Shown one piece after another: positions 11,166 through 21,100 of a DNA stretch of 64,000 bases. The DNA lies in contig NC_135783.1 in NCBI RefSeq assembly GCF_051106095.1, positions 311,803,322 to 311,867,321 of the forward strand, read 5' to 3'. Below the pieces are notes generated by a model, which was given only the letters and a program-made list of their open reading frames with translations, did no database searches and was not told the origin of the DNA. The DNA is from Pogona vitticeps (taxonomy: Eukaryota > Chordata > Lepidosauria > Squamata > Agamidae). Position numbers and translations under genes: made by a program. Position 1 is the stretch's first letter, and each line of letters starts with the position of its first letter.

Positions 11166-11724
11166 ACCATTATAGTGGGCTGCTTGAGACTAACCTGGGA
11201 TAGAGCAGCTTCATTCATTGCAAAAAATCCTGGTGACTTAAAAAGCTTCTTAACAGTTGCAGTAACAACAACCAGCCAGCATGGCCAGTTGACTTCTCAG
11301 CATGGAAGCCCCAAAAGCTAACTCTCTCAAACTCCAAGTGGAATCTGTGATAGCATTTGCACATGGGCAATTACTGCAGAATGAACATGACTGTGTCATA
11401 TTTTTCTCCTAATAGATGCATCTTATTCTGTGTATCAGCTGTGCTTGGTACATTACTTTTTGAACTCTATGTTGATTGAATGTAATGATTAAAGGTGATT
11501 ATAGGTAAAAGCGAGAAAGGCTTCTATTTTTTCAGACAATCTGCAGTACCAGCAGTTCCTTCATTGCAACAGTGATACTGGAGAATCTACATCTCAGGTG
11601 GTTTTTCCCCCCATCTTCATTCTTAAATTATTGGACTAGCTGTCTTAAAAAAAATCTAGCTGTATTTTAGATGCATGGGAAGCTGCTTTAAAATAATGCA
11701 GGTTCTCTGTCCATTTATCTCAAT
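11166..11724. other. Unassigned DNA
   Basis: No gene or nameable repeat was seen in this AT-rich stretch. Confidence 0.35.
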
Positions 11725-11740
11725 ATTATCTTCTTTGTAT
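11725..11740. repeat. 16-bp target-site duplication, left copy
   Basis: ATTATCTTCTTTGTAT occurs here and again at 11927-11942. The two copies exactly bracket the palindromic element at 11741-11926. A duplication this long is typical of LINE-type retroposition rather than of cut-and-paste transposition. Confidence 0.9.
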
Positions 11741-11926
11741 TTGCAAAGGCTTTCACGGCTGGGATCTAATGGTTGTTGTGGGTATTTCGGGCTCTTTGGT
11801 CGTGTTCTGAAGGTTGTTCTTCCTAACGTGCTGTCCTCTGAAGATGCCGGCCACAGAGACTGGTGAAACGTTAGGAAGAACAACCTTCAGAACACGGCCA
11901 AAGAGTCCGAAAAACCCACAACAACC
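11741..11926. mobile_element. Short palindromic retroposon, copy 1
   Basis: This 186-bp element has a short unique head ('gcaaaggctttcacggctgg') followed by two inverted arms of about 59 bp with few mismatches. The left arm runs from TGGTTGTTGTGGG to CTTCCTAACG, and the right arm from CGTTAGGAAG to CCCACAACAACCA. The spacer includes 'gccggccacagagactgg'. A perfect 16-bp duplication flanks it. It has no coding capacity and no poly(A) tail. The RNA would fold into a long hairpin. A second, more diverged copy lies at 26966-27160. I have a memory of similar sequences being common in squamate genomes but cannot name the family. Confidence 0.85.
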
Positions 11927-11942
11927 ATTATCTTCTTTGTAT
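11927..11942. repeat. 16-bp target-site duplication, right copy
   Basis: This is identical to 11725-11740. Confidence 0.9.
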
Positions 11943-12239
11943 CTTTATTGTTTTGACCACCTTAATCATCCAACTTCCACCAATTTAAAACATAAGTACA
12001 AATAAAATATTATCTTCTACCTTGACCAGCACTGATTTCCCCACAGTCTCAAACAAAGGTCTTCCCCATCATTTATAACCCAATCTGTTCAGAATTCAGA
12101 AGTTAGCTTTCTGGATTCCAACTCCCAGTGTCCTCTCCCTCTACCATAGAAAGGTCATGTAGCGAAACTCATTGAACGGTGTTTGTATCACCTCACTTTT
12201 GCTTGATTAAAAAGCAAAAGGTCTATGCAAGGAAAAAAC

Positions 12240-12500
12240 ATTCTTCAAATTGTACCCACTGACGTATGGAGAGAGGTAGCAGCTAACAGTGAAAGTCTCA
12301 AAGCATTTAAATCAAATGTGCATCCACTCTTCACCAACCCCTTCCAAGTTGAAATCAAGAAAATGTTTTCCAGAATAGCTGCAAATCTTTAATGAACAGT
12401 ACTGAATACAAGGATTATAATATGGAAGAAACTGCTACAGTACCTCCCCAGGGAAGTCTAGCCCTTAGTCACATGGAGAACTGGATTACTTGCAATTCAC
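12240..12500. repeat. Unnamed interspersed repeat, copy B
   Basis: This is the second copy of the repeat described at 5840-6115, in the same orientation and substantially diverged. The clearest shared block begins with 'aatgtgcatccact' (from about 12317) and ends at 'gaactggatta' (about 12487). Confidence 0.5.
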
Positions 12501-13867
12501 TTGTTTAGTTGCAGAGTGGAGTTGGCAGAACCAAGGCGAACCTCGTAATATGGGGTTTTCCTACCGACAATTACCGACAAGTCTGGAGAAGAACAGGCGA
12601 CTGCATACTTATATCAGTGTTCTCAGTGCCCTCAGCATGTACCAGGGAAGAGTTGATGTTAGCTGTCCCAAATGCCTTAATGATTCCCATTATTGAATTA
12701 GAATTATCTGGTATGGCTATTACTTATACTGTGGTTATATCACAAACAAAGAACGACCACAGAAAACATAATAAAGCAAAATGGCAAAAACCAAACCAAA
12801 TCTTTCTCACAGACATAGCAGCCCAAGTGTAATTTGTTCGTGGCACATAGAAATACTGAACTGGCAAGCAGATTTCAAGCACACATTGATAGCACACCCT
12901 AGTCCATCCCAATTGCAATCCTGACTGGGAAATTCTGAGTGTGATAGTCCAAGAAAGCAACCCTTCCAAGTTATTCTAGAGATACGGAGGACTGGATTTG
13001 GAACCTCTTTCTTGAAAATATGTGCTATGTCACCAAAATACAGAACTTTGTTATCCCCCCCCTAGACTGACTGCAAAGAATCTGGTGAAGACTCCCCCAC
13101 CTGCCAGAAAAGAGGACACAGACTTGTATTGAAGTTGCACATGTCAGGTTTATACAGAGATGCTAATTTTAAAATACTTACTATAATTTAAATAGAGCTA
13201 CAATACACTTTTCTCATACTACAGCAGATTGCAACGGGGTAGCCCGTGCGTCTTTGCAATATGCTGTCCAGCTGCTAATTGTTGATGGGCCATTTTGGGA
13301 CCCCTGATTTCTCTTCCTATGTTCTTGATACATAAACCAAAAAGAAGACACCTTGAAACAAATGTCTACATTTTGAAAGTCATTTTTTCTCTAAAGTGGC
13401 TTCCACGATTACATGTCTTTGTTGTGTAAGGATGTGGCTTTCAAGAAGATGACTGAGAAGGGGATTTTATGGTGTCAATTATGTGCACCTATTCATTACC
13501 AACTTGTCAGTATGTATCAAAGTCACAGAGAGTATTTAATATGAGATTTACTGCTGGTCTAGCAGGCTTGTCTAGGGTGCCAAGTCCTGATTTCAGTCAT
13601 TTGGAAACAATGGTGGTAGTGGTGGTGGATCTTGACCAAGAGTGTCTGCAGTAATTTTTCAGGGAAGGAGCAAAGACTATATAGAGACATGTTAGTGTAC
13701 CTCTATAGCTGTGTGTTTGTATACATTAAAATAACTAATGAACTCAGGATTCTGTGAGACAATTAACTCTTTGTCTTTCATAGGTACCCATGCCTATGAC
13801 CTTCCAGTGGTTCTATATTTAACCTCACAGAAGCATCAGCCAATATGGTTCATAGTATGCAGATAAC
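12501..13867. other. Unassigned DNA
   Basis: Open frames of up to about 107 codons near 12500-12830 overlap on both strands and match nothing known to me. No repeat was named here. Confidence 0.35.
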
Positions 13868-14060
13868 TGGTTGGGTAGCTCAGATAATTAGGCATCTAGG
13901 TTCGAAATTTGATTCTCCAATGTGACAGACTGTGTAGCCTTCAGTGGATCCTGAAGGCTACACAATCTGGCTACACTGAAGAAGCAGTGGTAAACAATTT
14001 CTTAGTACTCTATATTAGAAATCCCCTGAAAGGGTGGCAATAAATTATAATCAACATGAC
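13868..14060 (+). mobile_element. Sauria-like tRNA-derived SINE with internal hairpin
   Basis: An A-box-like segment (TAGCTCAGATAATTAGGC, from 13876) and a B-box-like segment (GGTTCGAAATTTGATTC, from 13899) give the tRNA-related head. The tail, 'tggcaataaattataatc' plus 'aacatgacag', is a diverged form of the RTE/BovB-like 3' tail. Between them, 13931-13944 and 13951-13964 are perfect 14-bp inverted repeats (TGTGTAGCCTTCAG and its complement) around a 6-base loop. Confidence 0.7.
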
Positions 14061-14464
14061 AGAACATTTTAAAAAATGTAAAAGTCTGCTTCATACACCT
14101 GGAGGACCAAAGGTTACCCACTCCAATTTCAAAGTATTATTTAAAAGGTAGAGAGCTTGAATTAGATTCCTTGTAGCAGAAATCAATTCAAACCAATGCT
14201 ATGTAAGTTTGGTATTATAACTAATGTCTCAGATATTTTATTAGGTTCACTATAGGTATGACCAAGTCTGAAACCAGACCCAGAATTGGTAACTGCCAGA
14301 CAATTGACCTTTTTGTCCTCATACCTCATAAGTTATTCCTGCTGAAGACAAGATGTTCTGCTTCTAACATAGCTTAGTTTTGTCACTCTTGAGGCAGGTC
14401 TTGCCATGATGTATTAATCTCTAAGAAATGCTAAAACTATTACTGATATGCTCCTGAGGACAGT
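14061..14464. other. Unassigned DNA
   Basis: No gene or named repeat was seen. Confidence 0.35.
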
Positions 14465-14645
14465 ACTAGTTAGCCAGTTATGTGCCACCCAGTTGGAAGT
14501 GATGTACAGTGACCCTTTCAAGATAAAGTGAGAGGGGTGGTTTTATCAGTTTCACTCCCTCAATGAGTTTCTATGGCCAATTTGAGATTTGAACCCTGCT
14601 CTCCAAAGTCCTAGTCCATAACTATCTCTATCCACTACCCTAAAG
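14465..14645 (-). mobile_element. Sauria-like SINE, minus strand
   Basis: The left edge, 'tatgtgccacccagttgg' then 'gtgaccct', is the reverse complement of the RTE-like SINE tail. At 14586-14596 'gatttgaaccc' is the complement of a B box. 'agtcctagtccataac' then gives the rest of the tRNA-like head on the complementary strand. It is non-coding. Confidence 0.65.
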
Positions 14646-15980
14646 GACAGTACTGTAGCCCTGTAATTTGGAAACTCTTGGTTATGCATCATGAAATACT
14701 TGATTCTTCCAACACTCCACTTAAATGATTTTCTCCCCATACAGGACATGAGAGAAGCCATTTCTCTGAAACATTTGAGGAAATAATTTCCTCTACCATT
14801 GTTGGAAGGGGGTACACTTAAAAGGTACATCTAGGTAAAAAGCGTTGATGTGCATGCACTCATGCATCATTTCTGTCTTTGTAAATGAGGATGGAAACTT
14901 TTTACCTGTTCTTTCTGAAGGGATAAAGGCAAAAATGTTTTTTAAAAAATCTAGCATGATAATGGGGATTACCTAAAAGCTCCTTTTCTCCTGTAAATGA
15001 TGCATTCCTATTACTCAAATTTGAATAATCAGTTTGAAGTCTAAGAACCATTCCACGTGATCAGTAGTGACAGAATTTTCCTAACCCTGCCTCACTTCCA
15101 CTGTGCTTAGGGCAAAGAAAACAGAGTAACTTCCTCTGGAGTAAGATTTTAAAAATATCATCCTGATGAAATGTACTGAAAAAGAAATGGGTTTTGGAAA
15201 GAGTGACAAATGACTTAAATCATGCTCCAGATTAAGACAGACCTTTGAAACCTTCTAAGACACAGGTACTACTAATAAGGAAAAAATAATGCAGTGACAG
15301 AAATCAAAGTTGTATGGATAAACTGAAGTGAAACCAAGACTCAATATTTTTGTTTATTCTGGAGACAGAGGCCCATACTGGAAACGACTGCTTGGAAACA
15401 CTCCAAATATGCTACCTTATTCCTTTTTTCTTTTCTCCCCTTTCCTCCTTCTCCATAGTTTCTCGCATGTGTATCAATCATAGAATAATAAGGCACTATA
15501 TCTACCTTCAAAACAGATAGAGGGATCATGAAGTTACTGACTAGAAATGCAAAATAATATCCTGGATGTGTGACAATCTCATTCTGATATCTCAGCCTTC
15601 AAGGTGGACATCACATCACTATATCTTCCACATGTTGTACCACTGAGAACTGAGTTTTGAATATGGGACACAGGATGATATCCTAAAGCTGTATACCGAC
15701 CAACTTCAGTTCTGATATCTAAGGCTTTGGTTCTTTCCAATTGAAAAGTGGACATAGCTGCTTGGAAACACCCTGAACATTTGCTGTTAGGATATGCTCT
15801 GGTGCAAGCCTGCAATGTAGCAGTTTCCTCTGTTTTCTGTACCCTAAACATATAAACATATAAACATGTACATTTCATTATATAGTGTTGATATAATATT
15901 ATTTGGAATAAGATTTAGGATTTATAAATTCATTGATTGATACTTTATAAATCAACAAGAAAATGTTATATATTAGAAAG
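14646..15980. other. Unassigned DNA with a diverged local duplication
   Basis: No gene was recognised. The word 'tgcttggaaacac' occurs at about 15389 and about 15756 followed by similar sequence. 'ttctgatatct' occurs at about 15583 and about 15711. Together they suggest an old local duplication of about 130-370 bp spacing. Confidence 0.4.
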
Positions 15981-15985
15981 GTGCC

Positions 15986-16143
<158 letters not shown>

Positions 16144-16920
16144 ATTAATAGATGTGTGTGTATGATTTTCATTGGAAGGTTTTGCTGTAGCAAAATCAGA
16201 TACTGTTCTTCTTTGGGTAGAATCTGAAGTCAGTATGAAATGTGGGTGTGATAAAAGAGGTAGACAGTTGCAGAAGGCTTCAGGAATGCTGCCTGCATCC
16301 ACTATAGCACCTTCTTCTGAAAGAAGGTGGGGGGAAGACATCCTACAACTGGTTTTATGAGCCTCTAAACAAATTCTGTCACCCAGCTGCCTTGTTCAGC
16401 ACTGACATTAGTGCAGCAGTAGAGGCAGCAATATTCTTTGCGTGTCTCTGCCAAGGAGGTGGCAGAGAAGCCTCTGGTTCAAGGTGGGATATGAGTGGAT
16501 CTCAGACATGTTCTAGTAATATCTTTGTACAATCCAGCCAGGGAGATAAGGGCCAAAAATATGGTGAAGAAATGAAGACGGTGGTGATAAATATGATGAA
16601 GAAGTGCCAGAGCAGGACAAAGACAGAATCAGCACTCTGACTGACATTGTCAGCTTGGACAGCAGAAGTGCTGCTGCTTTTGTGGTTGGGAAAGAGATTT
16701 CTGAGGAGCACCAGACTTTGCCTTCCATATCCATATCATGCATCCCCATCTTATTCCAGCAAGGGTTTCCCTCCAGCCCCCATTCCCATAAAAAATCTCC
16801 TTTTCAAAGCAGCATTGTGGTTGGTGAGAATGCCCCTTCAAGCGCACTATTTCAGAATTATATGACAATGAAATCAACTCTGCTACCTCAGCTGCACTTG
16901 GCTCACCATTTGCCTTAATC
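16144..16920. other. Unassigned DNA left of a hAT remnant
   Basis: Open frames on both strands between 16392 and 16958 match nothing certain. Because a BED-finger remnant follows at 16950, part of this stretch may be the 5' region of the same hAT element. Confidence 0.3.
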
Positions 16921-16929
16921 AGTGTGCAA

Positions 16930-17156
16930 CAGATCCTTGCATGGCTCAATGTGTGCAATTCAAGAAGGTGCTCCAGATTGACAGGACTTGGGCCACTCCT
17001 CCAATAGTAGCATGCTTAGCCACCTGAAGACTCAGAACCATGGCTCCTGGGAAATGAAGTGGGTATTGTGGAGGCAAGTGGCTTCCGTATTGTGAAGGGT
17101 AAGAGCCATCAGACAACAGAGGTAGAGCCACCAATCCAGGGAAGTAGGGAGGTATA
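16930..17156 (+). pseudogene. hAT transposase remnant, BED zinc-finger part
   Basis: Around 16985-17043 the plus strand reads GHSSNSSMLSHLKTQNHG. This resembles the second half of a BED-type zinc finger (G-x-TS-x-L-x-HL-x-H) found at the N-terminus of hAT transposases and ZBED proteins. A matching mid-protein segment lies at 23420-23600, beyond the Gmr1-like insertion. This suggests one hAT gene split by it. It is old and non-functional, with stop codons nearby. A decayed ZBED-like host gene cannot be excluded. Confidence 0.45.
17152..17156. repeat. 5-bp target-site duplication, left copy
   Basis: GTATA directly precedes the 5' LTR and recurs directly after the 3' LTR at 23359-23363. A 5-bp duplication is usual for Ty3-type integrases. 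Confidence 0.9.
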
Positions 17157-17667
17157 TGTTACATACAGCACTGATGTTACCTGTCTGTCATGGGTTAGAG
17201 GGAAAGTTCCATCCTATGGGGAGTGGAAGGCGGGACATCAGGAGGAGGGGCTGTACTGTATATATATGTGGAGCCTGTGTGGTGAAGTAGGAGAAGCTGG
17301 AGGAGAGCTGAGAGAAGAAGCTGGTGTGGGAGTCTGTGTGTCAGACAGGGTACTACTGTGTGTCAGTCAGTACCAACCTGATAGGTTCAGGTGTCTGTAT
17401 GGTTAGCCAGAACTGATAGGTTCAGGGTCTGTGCTTTATTTAAAGGTGTTCTGTGTGAACCAAACTGGTGTATGTATGATAGAGAGTAAGCCACGTTACT
17501 GTATCTTATTCACTTGATCATTTTATTTTCCCTGTGTGTTATTTAAATAAACCTTATTCCTTTGTTTGTTAAAAATCCATTCCTGGTCTGTGTGACTCCT
17601 TACAGGGAATGGTTGGTGGCAGCTTAGTGAAACTGTGATATATCCCAGTAGGTCTGGGGTTGTCACA
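17157..17667 (+). repeat. 5' LTR of Gmr1-like retrotransposon
   Basis: This 511-bp LTR begins TGTTACATACAG and ends GGTTGTCACA. It contains a TATA-like stretch (TATATATAT, 17259-17267) and a polyadenylation signal AATAAA at 17546-17551. It pairs with the 3' LTR at 22839-23358. The two differ by roughly six to eight substitutions plus about 10 bases of length difference, so they are about 98% alike by eye. Confidence 0.95.
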
Positions 17668-17672
17668 TTGAT

Positions 17673-17690
17673 TGGTGTCCAGCGTGTGGG
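17673..17690 (+). promoter_or_regulatory. Candidate primer-binding site
   Basis: TGGTGTCCAGCGTGTGGG starts five bases after the 5' LTR. The leading TGG is expected for pairing with the CCA end of a tRNA primer. The rest resembles, but does not exactly match, the Lys- and Leu-type sites I remember, so I do not assign the tRNA. Confidence 0.5.
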
Positions 17691-18111
17691 ATACAACTGG
17701 TCCAGTTGTCCAGTGGTCCAGCAAAGCCTTGGCAAGTGTGCCCAGAGCACGGGGGGTTCTAGTCAGGGACAATCTGAGAGCACGTAGGTAATCTTCTAGG
17801 CTTACCTCACGGGGAGGTAGGCTAGTGGAAGAACGTGTAACCTCAGATTGGTGGGACTAGATTAGGGAGCTCTGAGGCAACCTGTTTTGGCGGGAAAAGG
17901 CTGAGGCAAAGCTGAGTGAAGTAGCAGTGTTCTAGCCTGTCTGCTGAGAGGCCTAGCAGAGGGGGGTGGACTCTGGCTGGCAACAGTTGCAAGTTAGTGC
18001 TGAAGAACAGCAGCAATCTATAGAAGGCTGGTTCTGAGGCAAGAGAAAAAAAAAGTGGTCGCTTTATTTTGAGGCTTGACTTTTGAAAGCAGCCTGTTCT
18101 GGGGGGGGATT

Positions 18112-21100
18112 ATGCCCTTGACTCGAAGCCAAATGGCAGAAATGGGTGAAGTGAAAGACCCACAGGTGGACCAAGGTTCTGAGGATGAATTTGGCTCAGT
18201 GCAGGATGACAGCACGGGAGAACAGAACCCAGAACTCAGAAAAATACTCCTAGCCCAACAGCATGAACTGAGGGTGAGGGAAATGGAGGAAAGATTAGAG
18301 AGAGAAAGAAGGGAGGAAAGGGAAAGGCAAAGACAATTTGAATTGGAATTGGAGAGAGAGAAAATGGTGTTTGAGTTAAGAAAATTGGAACTGATGAATC
18401 AGAACAATAATAACAATAGAGATTCTGAGGGGGGCCAATTGTCTAAAACTGACCTGAAGAAATTCCCTGTATACCACAAGGGAGATTGCCCTGAGGTGTT
18501 CTTTTCCCTCGTGGAAAGAGCGTTTGTGGACTTCTCAGTAAGGGAAACTGAGAAGATGACCATTATGCGATCTTTAATCAGTGGCAGCCTGGCAGAAGTC
18601 TATGCAGAGATGCCAGAGGAGCTGCTAAAAGATTTCGCTGAGTTTAAAAAACTGGTGTTTGCCAGACATGGGATAAATGCGGAACAGCTGAGGCAAAGAT
18701 TCAGGTCACTCACAAAGAAACCAGAGCAGACTTTTACCCAAGTGGGGGCCCAACTGGTGAGGTTGCTAGAGAAATGGCTGTCTCAGGAGGGGACAGAGAC
18801 CTTCCAGCAGCTCAAAGACCTGATAGCGCTGGAACAGTTTTATTCAGTCCTGCATGGGGAACTCAAGTTCCAGGTGAGGGAGAGGAAACCGAAATCTGTG
18901 ACAGAGGCGGCAGAGATCGCAGATTTTATTTACCAAATAAGAAAGCCCTTAGGTGCTGAGGGGAAATCTGTAGGTAAACCCAAAGAAACCTACAGCAAGT
19001 ACTCTCAGGGACCAGGGAAAAACCAGCAAGGGGGAGGGGCCCATGTTGAAGGGAAGCCCTCAGACATGAAACCACCAAGACCTCAGATTTTGGAGGGAAA
19101 ACCAAAACCAGATGAGAAAGACTCCAAGTACAGCAGAAAATGTTATTTCTGTCAAGGAAAGGGCCATCTAATCTCAGAGTGTGAGAAATTAAAGCAGCTA
19201 AAGGGAAATTTGCCTCATGATTTGGGTGGAACCAAGCCAAAAGCTGTGTTCTGTGTCCAGACAGAGCAAAGCTCCTTGCCATTGAGGGAGCCTGTTGCTA
19301 TGGCTACTCACTCTGAACCAGTTACGTCTGCTGATCAGGCTGGGGAAAATGGTCCTCTTGTGGAGGTCAAGCGCTGCTTACTAGTGAGAACAGATTCGCA
19401 GTTGTTTGAGACCGCAGGGGTGGACGTAGGAATACTTGACCATCAGTATAGGGGGCTAAGGGATACTTGTTCCCAGGTGACCCTGGGCCATCCAGACATT
19501 ATTCCTAGGGAGTATATAATCCCAAATGAGAGCTTGAAGGTGGCAGGGATTGAGGGACAGGTGATCTCACTGCCAGTAGCGGAGGTACCTGTGAACTTTC
19601 AAGGCTGGAGGGGAGTTTGGCGGCTAGCGATTTCATCGACTCTGCCAGCAGCCGTGCTCGTGGGAAATGACCTGGCTGAACATGTGAAACGGGTGCTAGT
19701 GATTACACGTTCACAAGCCACCACGGGGACAGTTCAGGGGGTTACTGATGAGCCCGAGATGGAAGCAGGTGGGGGAAGTGCCGAGGCTGTGGTGGAAACC
19801 TTGACCACGGACAGCAGATTTGGCCAAGAACAAACGGCAGACGCCACTCTCCAAAAGTGTTTTGAACAGGTGACAGACGCTCAGCTAACACCTGAAACCC
19901 CAGTGAGATTTCGAGAGAAAAAGGGAATTTTATATAGAGAGATCCTGAGGAATATCTCAAAAGGGGGAGATGGGATCAGAAGTCAGCTAGTGGTACCTGA
20001 AAAGTATCGCCCCATGATCTTACAAAGGGGGCACTCTGACATGTTTGCTGCGCACTTAGGGGTGAACAAAACACAGCAGAGAATCACACAGAATTTTTAC
20101 TGGCCTGAAATAGGGAAGCAGATCAAGGAGTTCTGTAAACAATGTGATGTGTGTCAGAGGCAGGGGAATAACCGTGACAGGACCAAAGTGAAGTTGTGCC
20201 CTTTGCCTGTGATTGACACCCCGTTCAAATGTATAGGAGTGGATATTGTGGGACCTTTGCCCAAGGCCACAAAGAGGGGGAACCAGTTCATTCTCACCAT
20301 TGTGGACCATGCCACAAGGTACCCCGAAGCCATACCCTTGACTAACATTGAAACTAACACAGTGGCAGATGCCTTGGTGGGGTATATGTCCAGGATGGGA
20401 TTTGCCTCAGAAATAATCACAGATTTGGGCACATCGTTTACATCAAAGCTCATGAAACGGTTATGGCAAATCTGTGGAATTAAACACAAGGAAACCACTG
20501 CCTATCACCCCGAAAGTAATGGGTTAACGGAGAAGTTCAATGGGACTCTGATGCGCATGATTAGGGCTTACTTGGCAGAGAATCCAAACAATTGGGACCA
20601 GAAGCTGCAATCCCTTTTGTTTGCTTATCGATCAGTGCCACAAGCCAGTACCGGGTTCAGTCCGTTTGAACTCTTGTTTGGGAGAAGGGTGAAAGGGCCC
20701 CTTGATTTAATCAAACAAAATTGGGAGCAGATCACCCAGGATGACCCACAAGACGTTGTGACATATATAGACACCTTGATGAATGACCTAAAGAGAAACC
20801 TAGAGCTAGCAGCAGAAAACCTGCAAGCTCAGAAGGTCAGACAGAAAACCTGGTATGACCACAAAGCTAGAGAGAGGCACTTTAACCCAGGGGAGGAAGT
20901 GCTTTGGCTTAGGCCCTGCAGAGAGAACAAACTGCAGCTCAAATGGGCAGGACCATATAGGGTCATTTCCAAGATGTCAGACCTGAACTACCTTATAGAG
21001 CAGGAGGAGAACCAAGCAAGGAGGGTGGTACATGTGAATGCACTAAAACCCTACTACAGAGGGGAACAGAGGGTTTTATTTGCAATAAAAGCAGCTGAGA

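Noticed and set aside
13876-13915. A and B box-like motifs considered as a tRNA gene
   Set aside because: There is no cloverleaf with paired acceptor stem, and the RTE-like tail marks it as a SINE.
16392-16958. Several overlapping frames before the BED-like segment
   Set aside because: Frames are open on both strands without conserved motifs. They are at most decayed hAT sequence.
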